Source: Apodospora peruviana
Lineage: Eukaryota > Ascomycota > Sordariomycetes > Sordariales > Lasiosphaeriaceae
Assembly: GCA_033439685.1 (NCBI GenBank)
Contig: JAUEDM010000003.1
Location: forward strand, 2,386,001-2,450,000
Reading direction: 5' to 3'
DNA: 64,000 bases
Below, piece by piece: positions 48,201 through 59,507 of the stretch; the stretch's first letter is position 1; each line of letters starts with the position of its first letter. Below the pieces are notes generated by a model. The model was not told where the DNA came from, searched no databases, and was given only the letters and a program-made list of their open reading frames with translations. Position numbers and translations under genes: made by a program.

Positions 48201-49517
48201 ATGGCGGAGTTGCGCGATCCGGATCCTGAACTTAGAAGACATCATCTGAAGTGTGTGTCGTCGATGATGATCCGCAACTCATCATGCGCCCTCTCAGATC
48301 GTCGTAGATGGGACGAGAGATGGATATGGGATGATCAAGCTCCGTGCTTCAATCGGAGTGTATGTTACTCTCCTCACAAATTGGCAATCGGTGGTCGCAT
48401 GCCGTGTGGTCAACTGCTGCCGCGTGGTTCCGTGATTTCCTCCCGAAGCCTTCGAGAAGCCCCCTCAGATTGATTAGCCGTGACCTGGCATTGGCCTACG
48501 AGGCGGGGAGCCAGCTCTCTGGCGGTTGCGGTTTGGGGGGACAATTAGCCGCAGTTTCATGTCTCTTGCATGCAGAATGACAAGTCACAGGCTGCACTAC
48601 AGAACCACTCGGCTCTCTCTTGTTGGCCAGCCCGGAAATTCAACTTGCCAAAAACTCGACATCCTCCATGATGACTAGACATGATAAAAGTTAGCAATGG
48701 CTGGCCATCCCATCTCACGGAACTCTGATTCACCAGTCCTCAAGGTGGTAGTGCAGCTGACACGTGCAAGGCGTCCCAAGCGCGCGCCGAATCCAGACCG
48801 CGCGGATGTCAACGAAGCGGCGGAGAAGTTCAGCCAGAGGGCGTCATTCCACCATACCTGCGTGTTGAGTTGACGGAGCGGAGCGAGGACACACCCTTAA
48901 CGTCGGACCAGACAGCTGTACCATAGTACCATAGTACTGCTGTAACAATACCAAAGTAAGTATCTACATCGGTATGGATGAAGGTTGTATTCTTTAGCCG
49001 GATCCATTGACGGACTGGTGTGGTGATTTACTTCGTCCAGGTTCGTGGAGACTCCACTACGGCAAGTAATTCTTGGCTAGGAATTCACCACTCGGATATT
49101 TTCTCTCGAATCGGCTATTCAATTGCTTACTGCCCTGTGGGTTTCACAGATTTAACGTGGCTTGGAATTTGGAATTGGACGACAGAAAAAAGCCGGCGGC
49201 GTAGAAAAGGAGACGAGCTCGGCAGTTGCTCTCACCAGAACCTTCAGGCTTGGCTAGCTGGCGTCGTAAAAGGCTTCTGGAAGCCCATTGCCAAGCCAAG
49301 TGAAGTGAATGATGTACGGATAAGGAGCGGCGAGTGCTTGTTTTGATTTCAGGTCTTGCTGGCCTCCTTGCGGCCCAGGTAAAAGCATGGTAACATGGCG
49401 CCAAACATCTGAAGGCGGCCATGGCTGCATTTGCATCTGTATCTGACCAGAGACTAAGCAACCTGGCCACGAGAACATTTTTGCCAAGACCCGTCCCGTC
49501 TCTTTGGGGGCTCTCGC

Positions 49518-49537
49518 AAAAAAAAAAAAAAAAAAAA
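49518..49537. repeat. poly-A tract
   Basis: Twenty A bases in a row occur in the spacer. No retroelement-like sequence or flanking duplication is evident beside it, so it reads as a simple homopolymer. Confidence 0.8.
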
Positions 49538-52174
49538 CAAGCACTTACAGCTGAAGCGCGGCTGCGATATAGATAGACGGAAGGACACAGGCCCAGGCAG
49601 CGCAGGGTACGCTCGGGACCGACACCCATGTCATGATACCTAACGGGCTATTTTTCGGCGCATAGTTTAGTAGCCGCTGGTGATTTTCATACGTCTCAAT
49701 GTTCCGTTAGCGCGTGTGTCTGTCAAAGAAGAACGGGGGACGAAGGGCGGTAAGTCGGACCAGTAGCTGCTGGACACACAGACACGCACACAACAAGAAG
49801 CATACTTAGCGGATCTGCTTATGAGATGATTATGAGGGCTTTGCGGAGCCTATTCCTGTGCCGTGTCCGTGTCTATCCAAGGAAACCCCAGGGGTTCAAG
49901 GGTCCGTAGGGCCGTGTGGTTGTGGTCTAGGTCGTGGTGCTGGTTGAGGTGTGTGGTTCATATGGCAATCTCCGTCTACCTTGGCAACAAACTCTACCCC
50001 GGATGAAGAACATCATTGCTGCAGCGCCAGAGTGTTAGATCCAGATTGGTACAACTCTGTATCGCGGGGTATGCAGCGAGCGTTGCCTCCGCTTGACGGC
50101 AGCTCTCGAGTTGCCAAGAGAGGAGGACTCATCGTACAGGATCGAATGTCTGATTTTCTTCCATCAGGTCTCGTCACTTTAGATGTCGTGATGTATGGAC
50201 AGCTTGAAATCGTTCTGTCGGTGACATGTCGCCGGAAACACCAGGTAGTCTGTAATGTCAAGGTTGATGATGCAGAAACAAGAGTTAGCCCGTTTGAACA
50301 TTTGGCGGTTTAAAACAAAAGCATTGACCTGAACCAACAGATTAGCGACGGCAGACCACCTCGTGCCTTGTGATGCACCGATACGACTTATTAACTGCAT
50401 GCCCATGATGAGTTCTGTCGTTCTTCAGGCGGTCCTTTTGCATCAGCTGCCAGGATTCCGTAACCTGTCCGTATTCCGTACGGAATACATCTGCACAGCT
50501 TCGCCGGGGAGGCCCAGGTCGGAGAGCCTGATAAGTCTGGCTGTGCCTTCAAAGTCCAAACAGATCAACTTAAACTTCATGTCCTGGTTCCAGGAAATGG
50601 ATTCCTGGATACTGCGACCCTCCTCCCCCCCTAGCGCTGTCTTATTTTCTCTTTTCTGACTGTCAGTGTATCGGGAAATGAAATAGAGACCGACAACATA
50701 GATATGGCAGATATTTCATGACGACGCCGCCTGCAATGAGCTAATTTTTCCGTCTACGCCGCACCAGGGCCGCGAGTCGGCGTCCAGGCACGGGACGATC
50801 AGGCCCCACCAGGCTCCTCTGCCGAAAAGGCACAGCAAAAACGAGACAGCAACCAGGAACTTCCAGCACACCACCACCACTCTGTTCGCGTGTCTATCGG
50901 TCTCCCAACAGCCTCGCTCCCTCCGCGCGGCACACGACGGTCTCTTGCGGTCCCTAAATTCAGTTCGGCACCGAAGCCTCCTCCCCTGGAGCCCGTACAC
51001 GGCGCTCGGAGCCTATCGGAACCCACGATCTGGTTCATCTTACACAACCAGGCCCATGGACCTGCTCCATGGTTCACGCACCATCCTCGACCCCAGCATT
51101 ACCGCCGCCAAAGGGCATGGCGCACGTCTCGTTTTGTTTCCCGAGATGTGGACGCAGGAGTCTCAATTGCATGACAGCTGTCCCAGTGCCCGGGCTAATA
51201 ATCGTCGCGGAGGTGTGGCTCTGCCCTGCACCTCCATTGCAGCCACAGCTTGCATATGTTGCACCTCTCAGGCCCATACACCTCCTACCATTCGTCAAAA
51301 ACGACATATGAATACCGCTATCAGCGCCCACCTCGTTACTATTTCCATCACCAGCCTAGACAAGCCGGACGTTCTACCGGCCAGGTGAGTGCGATAGATA
51401 CGTCCAACTGCTGCCGCTGCAGCGCTGGGGATCTCAGGTCGTGGACTTCTTCGCTGGAAGCTCCGAGACCCCAGTCTTTGGCGAGCCTCCCGTTCATGGG
51501 GCGCAGTCAGCCCAAAATTCTCGCTGTGGCTAATCGACTTTAAGCGGCATTCCTCCCTTCTCCCCGTCCGCCTGCCCGCCCCCGCCGTGAAGACGGCTCC
51601 ATCGTGGGGCAAGTGTAGGGAAACCGGGAATCAGGGTCGCATCAGATCCAACCACGGGTCCTGGCGAACCCCAGCCGTGTTAGGCCAGGACCCCTGCGCA
51701 CACCACAAACGTCTATCATTTGCAACTGCATCCTGGGCTGTATTCGCAAACACAGACAACTTCACACCATGTGCCGTGTCATCGAGCTTGGTGCTTGTCA
51801 CTGCGCTCAAGACAGCGTTGCCTTGAGGGTGGAAATATCCAGTTACTGTCGTAGAGCTAACTTTGTCAGCCAGCCATGAAGCAATGCTGGAAAATCACTG
51901 CGAACACCTGTACCATGCCATCAGTCACACACGTCCGAGTGATTTGCACATGGTGCCCACCCCTTTTCCTGGTAGACGCATTGTCCTGCCGGGAAAGCGT
52001 CTTACTCGACCAGGGTGAGAATCCGGTCTTGCAAATGACGATGCAAGACATGCCAGCTTCTCCTTGCCTGTGCCCCGCGAGACTAAGAGATCGGAGCGGG
52101 AAGTCAAGGACAACAGAGGCAGTCGATCCAGGGCTACCTCGCCAGTGAAAGGCCCTTGCAGGTCCGACCTCGCC

Positions 52175-52198
52175 GTGGATGGTGGATGGTGGATGGTG
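52175..52198. repeat. short tandem repeat, 7-base unit
   Basis: About three copies of a GTGGATG unit stand head to tail. It is not part of a supported gene. Confidence 0.75.
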
Positions 52199-55100
52199 AA
52201 GACCAACAGAGAGGCAAGATCAAACGAAGGCCTCGTTCCGAAGCCTAGAATCCGTCCATATTTGACTGGTCCGAACTCAAAAGAGAACACAAGGCCAGCC
52301 CAAGGACGAGCCATGGTGCAGAATGAAAGCTGTGAAACAACGGCCGTGAAACGCTCTCTCCAACCTTGGATCATATCAACTGTCAGATTCAGCCCGGCGG
52401 TTATGTAACCGGGTGGCAGCAGAAGCTTTGCAACTTCTACATCTTTGAGACGAGACACTGATTCTGAGCAATAAAGATGTATGCAAACCTGGTAGAGAAA
52501 TGTCGAGACGTCCCGCCGCGACAAAGACAATGATGAGTCCCTGACCGAAGAGTTGCGTGTCCTATTCGCATTGGCGAGAGAGCATAACACCGGGCTGCCT
52601 GGTGTCCCGTGTGGTCATAGTGGCAGAAAGCAGAATCGGGCGCTCACTGGTGAGAGTGTCGTGTGAAGTCTACCATATCCTTGGTATCGATGTTTGACAA
52701 CAAATGGCGTTGATGTGGCTTGGCGCGGAGGTGCGATCCCCAGTTGCCCATGTCAATTTCGACCCGGCCAGAACCCGCCGAAACGTTGCTTCTTTTCGCT
52801 CCCGGTTGACCTCTTCGACCTCAACTGCTCCCTGACTTTCACGACAAGCTATTCAGGTGAAATCGACGGCCCGGGGTTCGTTGCTTTGCCACCAGTAGAT
52901 GCGATGTGCTTGGACGGAGGTGCACATCTTGCCATCATGTTCATCTGCAGAATAAAGCCGGCAGATGATTCGCGTGACACGTGTGGTGGGTAATATGTCC
53001 CAATACGGGAAAAGCACGGCGCTGTTAAGGCGAGTTAAGCAAGTTAATATTGACGGAACCGTAAAGCAGACCCCAAAGCCTGGGAAGGCCCGGATCCTGT
53101 GGGGAAGAGACCAGTGTCGCAGAGTCGGGGCCTGGGGAGGGACGGCACGGCTATTTTGATGGAGAGCCTCCAAGTGGCAGAGAGAGAGACACGAGGAAGC
53201 GCAGAAAACAGGGTGGGGGAGGGAGGAGCGGGATGGTGAGGGACGCGGCAGGCTGGTTTCCACCCAGGCCACCCAAGGTGCTGAGGTCACTGCGTACCTT
53301 CTCCTACCAACTCCGCTCCTACCCTGTAACGCCTGCCTTGAGTAGGTGAACGGTGAACCGTTGGCACCGACGATGATGGGGAGCGGAAGGCACGATGCGA
53401 GAGAGAGATGGAGCTTCAAGGTCGGGTGGAGACGCTTTGCTGCCGACCGAAAAAAGAAAGAAACGGCCCCGGTCGTGCTCACCTTGCGTGTACACTACGG
53501 ACGGGCAGGCCCTACACCGAGTACACTCCCACTGCCGCACTGAGCACCGCTTCCACGCCGTACAAGCAGGAAGATAAGGTACGCTGTCAGGTGTGAAGGC
53601 AGTCGCTGTGACTGCCGTAAACCGGAACCTACGGCGAGCTATGTACAAGGAAGACGCGCCTGCAATCCAATGCGAAAAGAAATGACGGGAGTTGCCTCCT
53701 GCCCTATTGCCAGACTTTAGGTCCCTTATAGCCCGCTTGGGCCATCTCGCATCGATTTAGCGTGCCACGGAACCATACTCTCAGAGAGAAGGCGCCCTAG
53801 ACTATTCCGTCGACTAACCCGTAACTCCTCCCACCTGCCTTGCCTTAGTTGACTTTATGGCACGTCAGCAAGTCACTCCGTCCGCCGCCCATTGAGCCGT
53901 TCCTGCCACCAACCACTGAGGCAGGAGGGCAGGAGGGGGCTTGAGACAGTCGTTCGCGGATGGTGGAAGGACGCTGTGGAAAGACTGCTTCCGCCGAGAT
54001 CGGTCTTTTCTGTCGAGATTGGCTGCACCACTCCCAAGAGCCAGGCTGCCAGATCTTCGGCATCCACCACCACCACCAACCACGCATCACTCACGCCCAG
54101 GTTCCCATGTCCCCAAGTTTAAGCCCAAGCGGTTCGTGGCCGTATCTTGTCGAGCCAGCCAGTCCAAGTTGGGCAGCTAGCTCGCCGTCCGTCGAACGAG
54201 TTAAAATCCGATACCTGGACCACCAAATATGGTACGGACGCAGTACTGGCCGGCATGGAAGCAGTTCAAATCCACCGTCGTCAAAGACTGACGGCTCTTG
54301 GGGAAAACCCGGGTGTGTTTGAGAACAGTCGGGACATTGGTCGGGCGGCCTCGAGGATGGATGGCCAACATCCGTCTAGTTGGACTCCTTTTGGCTCTTG
54401 CACCGGGTCCAACGACTCGGTTTCACCTGAGTGAGCCTCCGGGGGTGCAGGCTGCACATGAACGCATCTTGCTCGACGATTAATCGACTTCAACCGGTCC
54501 TCGGCTGGTCAACCGCAGTTCCTGGACGACAGTTTGAGCTCTCCTTCCTTTCTGGCTAGACGGCAACCACTGTGCCCACCACTGGGGATCGCACCGTTTA
54601 TGCATGTTTCACCCAACTGGACGCTGGTGGTACTGGCCGTCTTGGTGCAAGTGCATTCGCATCGAAACGACGCAGCTCATTGCACAGTACAGCCCAGAGC
54701 AGCACATACAATGCCCGTGTGTGGCGCCAGCCTGCAGGCTGGTGTTACAGCAATTGGCCCGGGTCGAAAGCCCTGAGAGCAAAGATGTGAGTTCTGACTG
54801 TGCCGAGGTCAGTGAACACGGACAACACACACCCGATTGCTGCTCTGGTGTTCAATATCGGGATATTTTGTCGTTGGAATGCACCTGCACTACCCGCATA
54901 GCACATCTTACCTACCGAACAGCCAGCAGCCATCTCCATCCTCAGTCCTGGATGATCCAGCGCTATACTGTGCTGAGCCGGGCTGTATGTGTGTGACTAC
55001 CGCCAAATAGACGGGTGAGAGAGTTAGATATGTACTATACTGTACTAGGTGTACATTAACCCGTACTTCGTACTCCTTCAGTTACAAAGGACTTTTAGAC

Positions 55101-55437
55101 CACCCCCGGTACGCATTTGATCATCCCTGTCTTCCCTGCCTTCCACTGCTTCCAGGCCGTCTTCCAAACACATCCTCTGTTTCTACGCTTCGATTGATTA
55201 TCTGGGGGAGAATGTCACGGTGCCTCATGTATTGACATTTTCCCTGACCCATTAACCCGCCCACTGGATTGTCACCATCAACCCCTGCCATCCCTGAGTC
55301 AGGCAATATGCAGCGACATTTATATGGCCCAGTCAGGGTATCGAGTACTTAAGTGGCACTCAGAGGCTTCTCGGCCCTGACCTGACTTGCCGGGCACCCA
55401 CGATACCAAGATACTCTCTTGATATTATTGCCTTTCT

Positions 55438-55448
55438 CCCCCCCCCCC
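55438..55448. repeat. poly-C tract
   Basis: Eleven C bases in a row lie about 620 bases before the velC start codon, within the probable promoter or leader. Confidence 0.8.
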
Positions 55449-55690
55449 AATTTCCCACAATGGCCCACCAGCCAGGCTTTGCCATATTACTTTGAAATAT
55501 CCCGACTGCCCACTATACCCTGATCTCATGCTTGCAATATAGCAGGTCTCACACCTCGTTCACACCCCTGCCTCACAAGACTCGCCTGTCAGGAGCCGAG
55601 TATTATGTGCCTCAGTGTGCTTGCACACTCACAGACTACATACATACCGCAGAGTCCCCAGACCGAACTTCCGGACCGATCGTCAAGTGC

Positions 55691-56008
55691 ATGTTCTTCT
55701 GCAAGCCATCCGACTTAGCAAACAAGAGACAGCCGGTTATCCTCTCACCATCATTCGAAAGCTGCATTCCTGCAGCCGCTTCATAGCCATCAGAGTCAAG
55801 TCATGCGAGAAGAGTGTACTGTTGCTATCCGTCGGTATTAGCGCTGCCTACGATCTTTCCGAGTGAGACATACACCTCTCATCCCAGAATCCCGCCGCCC
55901 GGCTTCTAATCAGTTGCTTCTCGGAGTTTGCCAGGTGCTCTCCATTCCTTCGTATGGTTACCCGCCTCGTTTGTGTGACACAGCAGCAAGTTTGAGATGC
56001 GAGACTAA
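55691..56008 (+). promoter_or_regulatory. uORF cluster before velC
   Basis: Four short ATG-to-stop frames lie before the velC ATG: 55691-55786 (31 codons), 55803-55841 (12 codons), 55954-55995 (13 codons) and 55997-56008 (3 codons). If this stretch is in the transcript, they would hold back translation of velC. Splicing or a downstream transcript start could remove some or all of them. Confidence 0.45.
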
Positions 56009-56066
56009 AGGCAGTTTGCAGCCCCGACTCCCTCTCGATACCCGTTCATCTGCGGATCACTCCCCA

Positions 56067-57509
56067 ATGTCTACAGTGGTCGTCGAGTTTGCCCCTTACA
56101 ACTTTGGCCGCCATACCATGCTGGACGGTATGGCTCGACCTCATCATGGTTACCATGAGGCATACGCCCCGAGACATGGATACTATGCACAGGAGCAACA
56201 AGTACCACAGGCGCCTCAGCCGCAACAACAGCAACCACCACGACTCCCCTCCATGGCTACGATGATATCAACAGCTGTACCGAGCCATGCGGCTGCCTTT
56301 CCCAGTGGCCGTGACATATTCCATTCGGGCAGCAAGCAGGGGTACTACTCTGACTATGCAACACCTTCACCGGTGGGGCAAACACCTCCTCAACTTCCTG
56401 GCCCGAACAGCGACCCGCACCCAATGGCACGGCGACCAGTGGATGTTCGACGCTCTCCAACACAGTCTTCAACTGCAAGTGACCGGTCATCTGACGAAGT
56501 CGCCCAGGAATTGCGCTTGAGACAGATGAATACACTCCGGGAGCACCACGGACAAGGGCAAATTCCGCGTCCCTACCTCCCCCATCATCAGTCTCCTCCA
56601 CGGTCACGGGGAGACTCCTTTCATTATGAGAATAACGCTTCACAGGTCATGATCAAGGGACCACCAGCATACATGCCAGGTCCTCACGGTCGCTCTGCCT
56701 CACCTACAGCACCGCAAAGCCCACCGAGTACACAACCAAGTGCGTCTCCGAGGCAGGAGGCCAAATCGATGAGCATTTCCAATCTTCTAAGCTCCGATAG
56801 CACCAACGGCAAGCAACCGATGCCGTCAGCGGTGCGGCCTACCACATCTGAGTACCGGATTTCGGTCCGCCAGCAACCTTTCGCGGCACGGAGCTGCGGA
56901 TTTGGCGAGCGGGACCGTCGTGTCATCGACCCTCCGCCGATTGTTCAGCTGACTATTCACGATGATAGTCTGAGCACCGACGAGCTTGGCCGCCGGTTAC
57001 GACATCAGTTCAGCGTGGTTCATTGCAGTATCTGGGACGAGGAGGGTATCAAAGACATGAGCAGCATGCCTGAGGACTTTCGCCAACAGCGCCGGCTTAT
57101 GGGCACGCTCGTGGCGAGCCCCTTCGTCGGTCAGGATGAAAACGGAGATGAGGGCTGCTTCTTTTGCTTCCCCGACCTGAGCTGTCGAACACCTGGGTCG
57201 TTCCGCCTCAAGTTTGCCCTGGTGGTGCTAGATCCGACAAAGATGCACCATGGTGACAGGTCAGCGATTGTGGCGACGGCTATGAGTGAGCCCTTCCAAG
57301 TATACAACGCCAAGGACTTCCCCGGGATGAAGGCCAGTACCCCATTGACCAAGCGTCTAAAAGAGCAAGGTTGCCTGATCAGCATCAAAAAAGGCAACGA
57401 GAAGAGCGGTGCCTCACATGGGCGGGATGACAGTAATGAGGATGACGATGACGAGGATGGCGAGACGAAAACACGGACACGCAAGAGACAAAAGCGGATC
57501 GCGGCATGA
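56067..57509 (+). CDS. velC: velvet-family regulator VelC
   Basis: One intronless frame encodes 480 aa from ATG 56067. Velvet proteins are fungal transcription regulators with a DNA-binding fold related to NF-kB; VelC promotes sexual development in Aspergillus. The velvet domain is C-terminal, about residues 260-455: YRISVRQQPFAARSCGFGE, IDPPPIVQLTI, FSVVHCSIWDEE, MGTLVASPFVGQDENG, FCFPDLSCRTPGSFRLKF and the FQVYNAKDFPGMKASTPLTK end. The N-terminal half is Pro/Gln/Ser-rich and holds SMSISNLLSSD just before the domain. A basic tail (TRKRQKR) follows an acidic run and probably is a nuclear signal. A C-terminal velvet domain after a long disordered N-terminus fits VelC better than VosA or VelB. 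The reading frame stays open upstream of 56067, but without a better ATG. Confidence 0.9.
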   Translation: MSTVVVEFAPYNFGRHTMLDGMARPHHGYHEAYAPRHGYYAQEQQVPQAPQPQQQQPPRLPSMATMISTAVPSHAAAFPSGRDIFHSGSKQGYYSDYATPSPVGQTPPQLPGPNSDPHPMARRPVDVRRSPTQSSTASDRSSDEVAQELRLRQMNTLREHHGQGQIPRPYLPHHQSPPRSRGDSFHYENNASQVMIKGPPAYMPGPHGRSASPTAPQSPPSTQPSASPRQEAKSMSISNLLSSDSTNGKQPMPSAVRPTTSEYRISVRQQPFAARSCGFGERDRRVIDPPPIVQLTIHDDSLSTDELGRRLRHQFSVVHCSIWDEEGIKDMSSMPEDFRQQRRLMGTLVASPFVGQDENGDEGCFFCFPDLSCRTPGSFRLKFALVVLDPTKMHHGDRSAIVATAMSEPFQVYNAKDFPGMKASTPLTKRLKEQGCLISIKKGNEKSGASHGRDDSNEDDDDEDGETKTRTRKRQKRIAA

Positions 57510-59507
57510 TTGGCATCTACCAAACATTATTGTTTATATTTGGATTTAATTTATGGCGAATGGTACGACGACACGAAAACATTTCTTTGGTACTCGGAAG
57601 CGTCTTAACAATATTACATGGGATGGTGTTTTGGCCAGGAAAGATTATTACAAAATTGGCTTTTACCTGGATTTGGACACACGGCACACAGCAGATTAAG
57701 GGCGGGAATGGAAGGGAATAGCGGTTGGAAAACCAGACTGGGCTGGCTCATTAAAAACACCAGTGTCACGGCGAGCAAGTTTGGGCATACTTCTTTTTCT
57801 TTCTATGGTGCTACCAAGATTGGATACAGCGATCTCGTCTTCTTTCTGTTGCGTTTATCAAAAACGTGTGTCTGAGTCGTTCCACTCTTTTTTTGTCTTC
57901 GTTTCTTCCTCGCTGCTCACCGTTGGAGCACCGGATGCGGGCAAAACAGAGGCGGGATTGCGATCCGGGTCAATGATCGCACTGAACTTTGGGAGTTTGA
58001 TTAATTCTTTTCCCCCGAGTTTCCTGTTTGCTTGGTTCTCGCGGTTTAGTTTACTTGGTTTGTTATAGATATACCCATATAGTTCGGCCTTGGATCTCAC
58101 GAAAAGATATATTTAGTTTTTTGTCTTGTCATCTTTGAAGCATCATGATTTGTGTTTGTTGGTTTATTTTGGTGCTGTTTGCTCCGTTTCTACTGGACTT
58201 GGTATGTGGATAGGTAGCTAAGGTAGGACAGGGCTGTATATCGCACGGTAACTGGGATCGGGATTGTCTTTTCCCGGCCCAAGAATAAATGTGTAACATG
58301 CATATACGCGGGAAGAGACTTTGGAAGCTGTCACGTTATATTTCGCCGCGCGCGGCGCTTAGACTGCGCCTCGATCTGACATTAGCTTCCCCAGGTTTTA
58401 TCAAGCTTGAATGAGTATGTACACATCTACATCTACCCTACCGCACGTGCCAACCTTACCCATGAGTGTTTATTCTTGTCAAAGGGGTTAAAATTTCTGG
58501 TTGTTTTTGTCAGAACTTTCTTGACCCAAGGTAGGTACCAATAGAAATGTGGCTGTGAGGGACATACATCCTGTTTCCTTTTTTGTGTTGATACAGGTTA
58601 GATGCGCTATGACTTTGAGCTTGGTGTGGTGTGGTGGTGGTAACAAGGAATATGGGCCATGTTTCTTTCTCTTTCTCTCTCCCAGTTGCCGCAGAAGAAA
58701 CGAAAAGTCGATATCGCGGCCTGCCAGCGGCGGAAGTCGGAACACACAGACTATGGATCGTAGAGTTGCTCCGTTCATCCGTTCTGTCTTCCGTTGTTGG
58801 AAGATGCAAAGCCCGGCAAGGGTCCTGACTCGAGGATCTGGCCGATCGGTTTCGTTGCTTTTTCTATCGTGGCTTGCTTGGAACGAATAGTTGAGAGGCT
58901 AACAAGGAGGAGGAGTACCGAAGTTACTGCATGAGGGACAGGGGACTTGAGCCCTTCACCAACTGTGCTTACTTGGAATATCAGGAGGTTGCTATCTGCG
59001 TGACTGCCTTGATGTTGATACGTACCTTATATATATTAGGTAGGTAGTTATCTGGGTTTTCAACTAAGCTGGGATTAGGCGAAGAGATTGCTTGGCCTAG
59101 CAGAGTATTGTATGTACTCTACCTGCGGAGCAAACAAAGACCCCAGTTCGACTTGTCCTGCGTGAGTGACGTAGAAACACAGAGCCTTCGGCAACCTGCC
59201 CGTTTTCGTGGGGACTTGGCTTTACCGTGCGACATACGTGCTTTGTGCGCAGTTGTGTCTCAAATGCAGTGATGCCGAGTTACATACCTAGGTAGGTAGA
59301 GCAGGCTAATGTTTGTCCCACCGCTGGACATCTCGTCGGCTAGTGTACGATCAGGCTTCCACAAAGGGAGCGGGCGTCCAACCCACACCAACCCAGCAAC
59401 CCGGTGAAGGGTTACCCCCTTGTTGGTGGCAGAGCCCAGAATGGTCCATATATGCATTGTATTCCGTACACTGTGTCGCACCCAAAGACACTTACACGAC
59501 ACCCAGG
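57510..59507. other. convergent spacer, 2 kb
   Basis: This lies between velC (+) and the TPR-like gene (-). I see no gene. Early bases are T-rich and probably are the velC 3' untranslated region. A GC palindrome lies at 58344-58357, and TAGGTA-type motifs at 58534-58539, 59035-59047 and 59285-59294. Confidence 0.5.
58344..58357. repeat. perfect GC palindrome CGCCGCGCGCGGCG
   Basis: Fourteen G/C bases read identically on both strands inside otherwise AT-leaning 3' sequence. Confidence 0.6.

Larger units (their letters stand above)
45216..56066. other. gene desert upstream of velC
   Basis: Nearly 11 kb holds no protein gene that I can support. Open frames of up to about 230 codons occur on both strands, but the longest (minus strand, 47153-47854) opens without an ATG near its start and shows no known motif. 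The composition is mixed, with neither a strong AT bias nor a recognisable transposon. Simple repeats are a 20-base A run (49518-49537), a 7-base tandem repeat (52175-52198) and a C run (55438-55448). The final part is probably the promoter and leader of velC. Confidence 0.5.

Noticed and set aside
49518..49537. The poly-A run as the tail of a retroposon.
   Set aside because: No reverse-transcriptase remnant, gene copy or flanking target duplication is seen next to it.
50945..51388. A frame with a peptide resembling the GARLVLFPE stretch of nitrilases.
   Set aside because: Only one short stretch resembles the family and no catalytic Lys or Cys context follows. No intron model extends it.
52853..53482. 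A 209-codon minus-strand frame in the gene desert.
   Set aside because: Composition is Ser/Arg/Pro-rich as expected from a shadow of C/T-rich noncoding DNA, and no family is recognised.
56067..57509. Identification of the velvet protein as VosA or VelB.
   Set aside because: VosA carries its velvet domain at the N-terminus and VelB's domain is interrupted by a long insert. Here the domain is C-terminal and continuous.
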